Below are positions 7,699-14,361 of a DNA stretch of 36,618 nt, piece by piece. Source of the stretch: Clostridiales bacterium. Lineage in GTDB: Bacteria; Bacillota; Clostridia; Oscillospirales; CAG-272. The stretch covers positions 1 to 36,618 of the forward strand of contig JAAYQM010000028.1 of assembly GCA_012519315.1 (NCBI GenBank). The letters run 5' to 3'. The notes under the pieces are model-generated. The model saw only the letters and a list, made by a program, of their open reading frames with translations, was not told the origin of the DNA and ran no database searches. How positions within the stretch are numbered: position 1 is the stretch's first letter; every line of letters begins with the position of its first letter. A program made the position numbers and the translations under genes.

Positions 7699-9153
7699 TT
7701 AACGCTTCCTCCTCTTTGTCCAAACAACAAGACCGATTGTAATTACAGTAACCGGAATTACGGCACAGACAATGACAGTCCAGATATTTGCCTCAGCCGC
7801 ATTGATTATCAAAGGGGTTATATCAAGGGAGATTGAACGAATTTTTAAGGAGTCTTCCTTCCCGCACATCCAGTTAAGGGAGTTTAATAAAAGACTGGAG
7901 TTTGCACCTGCGGTATTTGCATCTATATAATCATAGGTGAAGTAGAAAGGGGAGTAGGGATAGGAGAAGTTAGAGGAAAACCAAACAGCCTTGCCTTTTC
8001 CGGCGGTGATGGCAACGCCTAGCGCATAGGTACCTGTCTCATAGGTTTCCTCCTCGTCGGTTGTCTTCTCAGGCTCTGTGTAAAGATAGGCCTTGTTCGA
8101 TGTTGAGAGAAGGGTGGTGACCGATACCCCCTCCGGTAGAGTTTCAGACACGGTTATGCCTTGTGCATAGGGCATAAGAATCGTTCTTTTGGCATCAATG
8201 ATGGGGGTGGTGATGGGGTGGGATTTTAATGTCGGGAACAGGAAGTAATCTATGTTCGGTACATGGTGAGATGCATCCTTTTCTATGACAACTCCGTTAT
8301 TTCCGGTGGTACCGTATGTCTCCATCAAGGCATTAAGATTTTCAAGAGATGCTCCGATAGCTTCGGTAAGAAGCAAGAGATTTCCGCCCTCGCTGATATA
8401 GTTCTTCAGAAGCTCTACCTCATCCTCGGTGATGTCATATTTTGGGTTGTAGATGAGTATGCAGTCGGCATCCTCAGGGACGCTACCCGTTTTAATAAGG
8501 CTGAGGGATTTTACCTCAATGCTTGCCTGGTCGATATAATTTAGTAAGGTTTCGCTGGGGGCAGCCTCTGCATGACCGGACAGGGTGTAGACTACCGGGA
8601 TTTTTTCGGTTGTTACATAGTCGATGCCGCTGGTGATGCAGTCCTCGCCGTGAAAGCTTTGCGTTTCGGTGTAGGTGGAGTAGTCAATTTCGGCAACAAA
8701 GATTTTATTGATAGGAATGACTCGTGAGCGGCGGGCGCTTTCAATGATGATGCTGTTTGCCTCCAGTTTGATGTCGGTATAGGATTGGGTGAAGTTGGGG
8801 CGAACTATAGGATCCACATATTCGATTTTGATATGGGGGGAGAGGGCCTTGTACCGATTAAGAAACTCGGTCAATATATTGTCTTCACTCCCTGTCGGAG
8901 CTACAAGATAGATGGTGACATCTTCTGTCAGGGCGGCTATTTGCGTTTTTGTTTCGTCGGTCAGCGTATAAAGATCGATACTTGAGTTGTCAATCTTTGT
9001 CAGGTGGGAGGGCAGGGCGGAAACAAAAAGATTAACTGCAATGGCAACGGCAATGACAACAAGAGAAAGGATGGTGCTGTAGCCGCCGGCACGAACCGAC
9101 CTTTTCCCAAAGGTGGATGATAGCGTTTGTTTGTTTTTTGTATTTTTCATCAT
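7699..9153 (-). CDS. GldG-like auxiliary component of an ABC transporter
   Basis: About 484 residues. The basic N-terminus is followed by a membrane helix (STILSLVVIAVAIAVNLFVSAL), a long outside region with the GldG/ABC-2 auxiliary fold and a C-terminal helix (about 25 residues) before TKRRKR. Family-like stretches are the early YTLTDET, a central VVYTLSGHAEA and DCILIYNPKYDITEDEVELL, then NLLLLTEA. The N-terminal start is one of two tandem ATGs (9153, 9150) preceded by GAGGAG; the track start at 9186 would overlap the permease gene. The gene lies 10 bases after the permease and 1 base before the DUF4340 gene. The substrate is unknown; in Bacteroidetes, GldG works with GldA and GldF, but no gliding genes are seen here. 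Confidence 0.87.
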   Translation of the reverse strand: MMKNTKNKQTLSSTFGKRSVRAGGYSTILSLVVIAVAIAVNLFVSALPSHLTKIDNSSIDLYTLTDETKTQIAALTEDVTIYLVAPTGSEDNILTEFLNRYKALSPHIKIEYVDPIVRPNFTQSYTDIKLEANSIIIESARRSRVIPINKIFVAEIDYSTYTETQSFHGEDCITSGIDYVTTEKIPVVYTLSGHAEAAPSETLLNYIDQASIEVKSLSLIKTGSVPEDADCILIYNPKYDITEDEVELLKNYISEGGNLLLLTEAIGASLENLNALMETYGTTGNNGVVIEKDASHHVPNIDYFLFPTLKSHPITTPIIDAKRTILMPYAQGITVSETLPEGVSVTTLLSTSNKAYLYTEPEKTTDEEETYETGTYALGVAITAGKGKAVWFSSNFSYPYSPFYFTYDYIDANTAGANSSLLLNSLNWMCGKEDSLKIRSISLDITPLIINAAEANIWTVIVCAVIPVTVITIGLVVWTKRRKR

Positions 9154-9163
9154 TTGTCTCCTC

Positions 9164-10027
9164 TCAGCTCCATCTTCTGCGTTCAAAGGACTGTACAGTC
9201 AAAAAGTTGAAGACGCAAATGATGCTTAGAAAATAAATCAGAGCGCTAATGTCAAAAATTCCACTTATAAAGAGGTTGAAGCGGTCAAAAACCGAGAACC
9301 ATTGCAAAACGCGGGTAAAAAGGCCGCTGAAAGCATCTTTGTTCTGGATATAGAAAAACATGATAACCGTTTCGCAAAGCAGGGCGGACATGGCGGCAAT
9401 CCAAAAATCCTTGGTCATGAAATATACAACAACGCCTAAAAGCAGAACAAGGGCGGAGAGGGCGATGAGGGACGCGACGGCGGTTGCCGGAACAGAAACA
9501 GAAAGCATATTCATCAAAAACAAAACAAGCATCGCCGCAAAGCAGATGACAGCCGCAATGACCTGGCTTTCGGTTAATGAGGAGATGAACATTCCGATAG
9601 ACATGAGGGCACAGCCGAGAAAGACGAATCCGAGGATTGCCCCGTATGCACTGGAGAGGCTGACGGTGCCGAACATGGACATTATCAGCGGATAAAGGCA
9701 AATAATCAGCACAGGCAGGATAAAGACGGTGCAGAGAGCAAAATATTTGCCTAAAATGATTTTCCAGCCGGAAAGGGGGAGGGAATAAAGAAGCTGATCC
9801 GTTTTCAGACCCCGGTCCTCAGCTATTGAACGCATAGTGACAATAGGAACGATAAGTAAGAAAATGAAGCCTATCAGATTCAATATCGGCTCAAAGCTCG
9901 GATATTGTTGTTTAAGATTAACCAATGAAAAGAAAATGCCGGTTATCAGAAGGAGAAAGGTGGCAAAAATATATCCCGGCATATTGAGATAATAAGCCTT
10001 GACTTCTCTTTTATAAATTGCAAGCAT
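9164..10027 (-). CDS. ABC-2 type permease (GldF-like)
   Basis: Integral membrane subunit of an ABC transporter, 287 residues with about six helices. MLAIYKREVKAYY at the N-terminus and MRSIAEDRGLKTDQLLYSLP after the second helix are typical of ABC-2/NosY/GldF permeases. GAGGA lies five bases before the ATG. The gap to the ATPase gene is 79 bases and contains a small hairpin (10073-10092) without a U-tract, perhaps an RNA processing or stability element and not a terminator. It is followed closely by the GldG-like gene. The substrate cannot be inferred. Confidence 0.9.
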   Translation of the reverse strand: MLAIYKREVKAYYLNMPGYIFATFLLLITGIFFSLVNLKQQYPSFEPILNLIGFIFLLIVPIVTMRSIAEDRGLKTDQLLYSLPLSGWKIILGKYFALCTVFILPVLIICLYPLIMSMFGTVSLSSAYGAILGFVFLGCALMSIGMFISSLTESQVIAAVICFAAMLVLFLMNMLSVSVPATAVASLIALSALVLLLGVVVYFMTKDFWIAAMSALLCETVIMFFYIQNKDAFSGLFTRVLQWFSVFDRFNLFISGIFDISALIYFLSIICVFNFLTVQSFERRRWS

Positions 10028-10106
10028 AGTATTCCTCTTCTCAGCGGCGGATGTTATATAGTATGATTCATTGGTTCAGCCGCTGATGAACCGACAGATA
10101 ATATAA

Positions 10107-11219
10107 TTAGCTGAACAGAGGCGTGTAATCGTCGTCCTCGTCTTCGTTATCGACATCTTCATCGACATCTTCGTCCGGGTGGACATCATCGTCCGTATCT
10201 GTATCATCCTTGGCGGTCTGTTTGTCCGACTTTAGATCGCTGATAATGTCGGTTAAGGTAACGGGAGAATCGTTTTGGTCTTCGGCGCTTGAGGTCAGCT
10301 TAAGGAAGATGTCCTCAAGGGTGGTTTCTCTGTGTACCATGCTAAGGATCGGATAGGGGGACTTATGGAAGGCATGGTAAACATCCTCGCGAAAATCCAT
10401 CTCGGAAGGATAGGTGAGTGTTAGACGGCTGACTCCCTCCTCCTCGGAGGGTGCGCAGACAACATTTTCAACATCGTTCTTTATAGCGGAGATCACTGAC
10501 AGAGCATCTTCCTCAGTCGCTCTTGTGTGGACAACAAGATCACGCTTTCCGGTGTATTTTTCCTCAAGGGCTTTCAGCGAGTCATTAGCCACGAGACGTC
10601 CTTTTGCGATAATCATAACATGATCGCAGACCTCGCTTATCTCGGAGAGAATATGGCTGCTTAATATGACGATACGGCCTTTCCCGAGAGAGCGAATTAA
10701 TTCTCGAATTTCAAGAATCTGTTTCGGGTCAAGTCCGACGGTCGGTTCGTCCAGAATGATGATCTTAGGGTCACCGAGCATTGCCTGAGCTATACCTACA
10801 CGCTGCTTATACCCCTTGGACAGGTTTTTTATGAGACGCTTTTCCATCCCGCTAAGCTGCGTCAGTTCTATAACCTCTCGGATCTGCCTGTCCAGTTCGT
10901 ATGAATACAGACCCTTTGCCTCGCCCACAAATTTCAGATATTCGTAGGGCGTCATATCCATGTAAAGGGGGGGCTGCTCAGGAAGATAGCCGATAGACTT
11001 TCTGGCTTGCAGGGGGGATTTGTAAATGTCGTAGCCGTTGATCAAAACCGTGCCCTCGGTAGCCGAAAGACAGCCGGTGATGATGTTCATGGTGGTAGTC
11101 TTTCCGGCGCCGTTAGGTCCGAGGAAGCCGTATATCTTGCCTTCCTCCGCGGTAAAGGAAATGTTTTTTATTGCGGGGTTGTTTCCGTATTTTTTCGTTA
11201 GATTTTTGACTTCTATCAA
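10107..11219 (-). CDS. ABC transporter ATP-binding protein (GldA-like) with acidic C-terminal tail
   Basis: Energises the adjacent permease. The nucleotide-binding domain shows Walker A GPNGAGKTT, signature LSKGYKQR, Walker B IIILDEPT and the switch His in ILSSHIL. A DUF4162-like tail domain follows at about 220-310, ending in ETTLEDIFLKLT. It then adds about 60 extra residues, the last 40 rich in Asp and Glu (DDTDTDDDVHPDEDVDEDVD) before DYTPLFS. I start at the TTG at 11219 (MIEVKNLTKKYG), a typical ABC start. The track uses a GTG at 11231 that lies inside the ribosome site GAGGTG. First gene of the four-gene Gld-like locus. Confidence 0.92.
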   Translation of the reverse strand: MIEVKNLTKKYGNNPAIKNISFTAEEGKIYGFLGPNGAGKTTTMNIITGCLSATEGTVLINGYDIYKSPLQARKSIGYLPEQPPLYMDMTPYEYLKFVGEAKGLYSYELDRQIREVIELTQLSGMEKRLIKNLSKGYKQRVGIAQAMLGDPKIIILDEPTVGLDPKQILEIRELIRSLGKGRIVILSSHILSEISEVCDHVMIIAKGRLVANDSLKALEEKYTGKRDLVVHTRATEEDALSVISAIKNDVENVVCAPSEEEGVSRLTLTYPSEMDFREDVYHAFHKSPYPILSMVHRETTLEDIFLKLTSSAEDQNDSPVTLTDIISDLKSDKQTAKDDTDTDDDVHPDEDVDEDVDNEDEDDDYTPLFS

Positions 11220-11382
11220 AGCGGGAAGCACCTCTTTTCCGAGATATTTTATAAAATGGAAAATTCAATTACAGATTATTGTATCTTAAGCTTGTGATAC
11301 CTATGTGATAAGAATATATATTAAATGCAAACAATATATTAACAAATATTGAATGTCTTTTGAATTATGCCCTTTTATTCAG

Positions 11383-11411
11383 TTGACATTGCATTATGCC
11401 GGTGATATAAT
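11383..11411 (+). promoter_or_regulatory. consensus SigA promoter of zupT
   Basis: TTGACA at 11383-11388, a 17-base spacer and TATAAT at 11406-11411: a perfect match to the housekeeping consensus, about 70 bases before the zupT start. I see no clear operator over it. Confidence 0.9.
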
Positions 11412-11483
11412 AATTAAAAAATGTAAAAATCCTGTGAAAATCATTTTTTGCGAACAAATGAATGCGGAAAGGTTCAAATTTTT

Positions 11484-12260
11484 ATGTTTGAAGAAAATGT
11501 AATACGTGCTCTTGTTCTGTCTTTACTAGCCGGCTTGTCAACCTTGCTGGGTGCTATGATTATCTTTTTTTATAAGGGGAAAAGCAACAAGCTTATCAGC
11601 GCATCATTAGGCTTTGCGGCCGGGGTGATGCTCAGCGTTTCCTTTTCCGATTTGTATCCCCATGCGCAGAATTTGCTGACAGGCTATGCCGGGAAGACGG
11701 CGGGAGTTTTGCTGTCGATTGGATTTTTGATTCTGGGGATATGTTTGGCTCTTTTTATCGACCGGTTTGTCCCTCATGAAAAATATGATGAAAAAACCGG
11801 CGACCGCCCTCATGCCGATTTATTTCGACTGGGGTTTATATCCATGATTGCCATCGGTCTACATAATTTCCCGGAGGGGATTGCTACCTTTATTGCGGCA
11901 TATAAGGATAGCAGTCTTGGAATTACGGTAGCCATTGCAATTGCGCTGCACAATATACCGGAGGGGCTTGCTGTGGCGATGCCGATTTATTACGCCACCG
12001 GGAAGAAGGGCAAGGCACTTAAATATTGCGCGCTATCCGGCTTTGCGGAACCGGCGGGCGCCCTTGCGGCCTTTTTGATCCTTCGCCCCTTTATAAATGA
12101 TGTGTTGCTCGGTGCGATATTTGCTTTTGTGGCAGGAATTATGATCTATATTTCCATAGAGGAACTGATCCCCTCCTCCCGTCAGTACGGACATGACAGG
12201 CTTGCAGTTTTTTCGACTATTGCGGGTATTTGTACCATGTTGTTAACACATCTTTTTTAA
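11484..12260 (+). CDS. zupT: ZIP family metal (zinc) transporter, ZupT-like
   Basis: Takes up zinc and perhaps other divalent metals. About 258 residues with eight helices. The two ZIP signature helices carry HNFPEGIATF and HNIPEGLAVA, the metal-binding His/Asn/Glu residues of the ZupT subgroup. The last helices have AEPAGALAAF and ISIEELIP. A His-containing cytoplasmic loop (PHEKYDEKTGDRPHAD) lies between helices 3 and 4. I use the ATG at 11484 (MFEENVIRAL), with GGAAAGG upstream; the track start is a TTG with no ribosome site. It is monocistronic from a perfect promoter, since the next gene has its own. Confidence 0.9.
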   Translation: MFEENVIRALVLSLLAGLSTLLGAMIIFFYKGKSNKLISASLGFAAGVMLSVSFSDLYPHAQNLLTGYAGKTAGVLLSIGFLILGICLALFIDRFVPHEKYDEKTGDRPHADLFRLGFISMIAIGLHNFPEGIATFIAAYKDSSLGITVAIAIALHNIPEGLAVAMPIYYATGKKGKALKYCALSGFAEPAGALAAFLILRPFINDVLLGAIFAFVAGIMIYISIEELIPSSRQYGHDRLAVFSTIAGICTMLLTHLF

Positions 12261-12295
12261 GACTTATTAAAGGGATGTTTAAAATGTATAAATTC

Positions 12296-12324
12296 TTGAC
12301 AAAATGAATACCTTGTTATATAAT
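12296..12324 (+). promoter_or_regulatory. consensus SigA promoter of the CNNM/HlyC gene
   Basis: TTGACA (12296-12301), 17 bases, TATAAT (12319-12324): a perfect match, in the 117 bases between zupT and the next gene. Confidence 0.9.
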
Positions 12325-12377
12325 TTATTTAAGTTTATTGTGCTAATAAACAAATATTTTATTAGGAGGATTTTTTC

Positions 12378-13736
12378 TTGGACGACCCTATATGGCGACA
12401 GTTACTTTTGCAGGCAATTTTAATCATGGTTAATGCATTTTTTGCAATGACCGAAATCGCAGTTTTATCACTTAACGAGGTAAAGATCAAGCGACTTGCC
12501 GATGACGGTGATAAAAAAGCCATCAAAAAGCTTCGGCTTTTGTCTGAGCCTGCCGCTTTCCTGTCGACAATTCAGATCGGCATTACCCTTGCCGGCTTTC
12601 TTGGAAGTGCCTTTGCCGCTGACAACTTTGCAAAAAGGCTGGAGGGATGGATTGTATCGGTAACTGGCGCATCCCAAGATGTTGTTCATACAGTATCGGT
12701 TATAATTATAACATTGATACTCTCTTACTTCACTTTGGTGCTTGGTGAGCTTGTACCAAAGCGTATCGCAATGAAAAAGCCGGATGCTGTGGCAAATTAC
12801 ATTGTCAGTCTTATTACATTTTTATCGGTTATACTTCGTCCGGTTGTATGGCTTCTCTCGGTCTCAACAAACGGGGTGTTGCGTTTGCTGGGAATTAATC
12901 CGAAGGATGTGGATGAACAGATAACCGAGGAAGAGATCCGCATGATGGTGGATATCGGCGAGGAAAAAGGCACGATAGAGACCAACGAGCGTGAAATGAT
13001 TGAGAACATATTTGAATTCAACAACACCTACGCTTATGATGTAATGACCCATCGCACCGATATGACGGTTATTTCAATTGACGAGCGAGAAGAGGAAATT
13101 ATCAAAACCATTATTGAAAGCGGCGTTTCTCGCATTCCTGTTTACGAAGAGGATATCGACAATATCATCGGTATTCTCAGTGTTCGCAAATATCTTTTAA
13201 ATCTTAGGGGGAAAAACCCGTTGCCGTTGCGTGATATTATTCAGCCGGCCTATCTTGTCCCCGACAGTGTGCGCGCCGACGTTCTTTTCAGAGATATGCA
13301 GAGAAAAAAGGCGCATATGGCAATCGTTCTTGACGAATATGGCGGCACCAGCGGTCTTGTTACCATGGAGGATCTGCTTGAGCAGATTGTGGGTAATATT
13401 TACGATGAGTTTGACCCGCTGGCCGAACAGGAGATAGTAATGGTTGAGGAGAACCTCTGGAAGGTATCTGGTTCTCTTGATCTTGACGTGCTTGCCGAGG
13501 TGCTGGGCGTTACCTTTGATGAGGATTTGGATATCGACACTGTGGGTGGCATGGTCTTTAGCCGCCTGTCCGAGATTCCGCCGGACGGAAGTACGCCGGA
13601 GGTTGACTTTGGCCCGCTGCATATTAAGGTCATTAAGATATGCGACAGGCGGGTTGAATCGGCTTTTGTCTCTAAGATTATTTCTGTCGATGAAAAAGAG
13701 TCAGGATCATCATCAGAAAACGGTAATAAAAAATAA
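12378..13736 (+). CDS. CNNM/hemolysin-C family membrane protein (DUF21-CBS-CBS-CorC_HlyC)
   Basis: Likely magnesium/divalent cation transport protein of the CNNM/YhdP/MpfA class, often labelled hemolysin. Domains in order: DUF21 membrane part with about four helices (residues 1-190, containing AMTEIAVLSLNE and LGELVPKRIAM), then an acidic linker TEEEIRMMVDIGEEKGTI. Two CBS repeats follow (about 205-330; DVMTHRTDM, SRIPVYEEDIDNIIG, MAIVLDEYGGTSGLVT), and a C-terminal CorC_HlyC domain (345-435). The start is TTG, eight bases after AGGAGG. Length (452) is normal. It sits behind a zinc transporter gene but has its own promoter, so co-regulation is not implied. Confidence 0.93.
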   Translation: MDDPIWRQLLLQAILIMVNAFFAMTEIAVLSLNEVKIKRLADDGDKKAIKKLRLLSEPAAFLSTIQIGITLAGFLGSAFAADNFAKRLEGWIVSVTGASQDVVHTVSVIIITLILSYFTLVLGELVPKRIAMKKPDAVANYIVSLITFLSVILRPVVWLLSVSTNGVLRLLGINPKDVDEQITEEEIRMMVDIGEEKGTIETNEREMIENIFEFNNTYAYDVMTHRTDMTVISIDEREEEIIKTIIESGVSRIPVYEEDIDNIIGILSVRKYLLNLRGKNPLPLRDIIQPAYLVPDSVRADVLFRDMQRKKAHMAIVLDEYGGTSGLVTMEDLLEQIVGNIYDEFDPLAEQEIVMVEENLWKVSGSLDLDVLAEVLGVTFDEDLDIDTVGGMVFSRLSEIPPDGSTPEVDFGPLHIKVIKICDRRVESAFVSKIISVDEKESGSSSENGNKK

Positions 13737-13832
13737 ATACATCTGTAAAGAAAAGGATATAATAAGCTTTTATGTTGATCAAATCAGCTTGACCGTGACA
13801 GCATAAAACATCCTTGATTTTAATATAGAATC

Positions 13833-13867
13833 AACAACCACCGTATAGCTGCTATACGGTGGTTGTT
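13833..13867. terminator. bidirectional hairpin between convergent genes
   Basis: A perfect 16-bp stem (AACAACCACCGTATAG with its complement) and a 3-base loop lie between the convergent CNNM and mrnC genes. Only a short interrupted T-run follows on the plus strand, so it is a weaker intrinsic terminator or a mixed termination/stability element. Confidence 0.7.
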
Positions 13868-13905
13868 CTAATTAAAACAGAAAGCATTGTCGATAGAGTG
13901 GAAAA

Positions 13906-14304
13906 TCAGGTGTCGGCAATATCCTTCTCGGTGTAGGCGGTCTCTAAGAGATGGTACATACGCTCCCTTTTTTCCGCGAGATAAAGATAGCCGATAAGTG
14001 CCTCAAATCCGGTGGCACAGCGGTATTGGGACATAGAGGCGCTTTTAGGCGGGCTGAGACGGCTGGAATTTCTCCCCCTTTTGAAAATGCTCAGTTCAAA
14101 ATCGTTCAATTTACTTTCAATATTGCGAAAGGCTGCGCTCTGTCCGGCGGCGCGGACGCAGCAACGTGCCTTATCATTAAGTTCTCCCACCTTTGAAAGA
14201 CCGGAGCGGACCAGTCGTTCGCGGATGTAAAGCTCTATCACGGCATCGCCGAGGTATGCCAGCGTTTCTCCGTCGAGCCTGCTTGCGAGAGTTGTTTCAT
14301 TCAT
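13906..14304 (-). CDS. mrnC: Mini-ribonuclease 3
   Basis: RNase III-like enzyme without a double-stranded RNA-binding domain; in Bacillus it matures the 23S rRNA ends. The catalytic domain shows LAYLGDAVIELYIRE (catalytic Asp) and ATGFEALIGYLYL (catalytic Glu). Between them NDKARCCVRAAGQ and FKRGRNS match the family. I use the ATG at 14304 (132 residues, normal size). The 17 extra residues from an upstream TTG in the track have no ribosome site and no family match. AAGGA is about 14 bases upstream, so initiation may be modest. It lies 57 bases after the transglutaminase gene. Confidence 0.92.
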   Translation of the reverse strand: MNETTLASRLDGETLAYLGDAVIELYIRERLVRSGLSKVGELNDKARCCVRAAGQSAAFRNIESKLNDFELSIFKRGRNSSRLSPPKSASMSQYRCATGFEALIGYLYLAEKRERMYHLLETAYTEKDIADT

Positions 14305-14361
14305 ATAAAAACACCATATTTCCTTAAAAAATAAATTGCAGAGTTTGTAAGGCAAAGATTT

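Noticed and set aside
11220-11382. Promoter for the Gld-like ABC locus
   Set aside because: Several AT-rich -10-like words exist on the minus strand but none has a fitting -35 at 16-18 bases, so no site is called.
13444-13806. Plus-strand ORF of 120 residues
   Set aside because: Out-of-frame reading of the CNNM gene, with Arg/Leu-rich nonsense composition.
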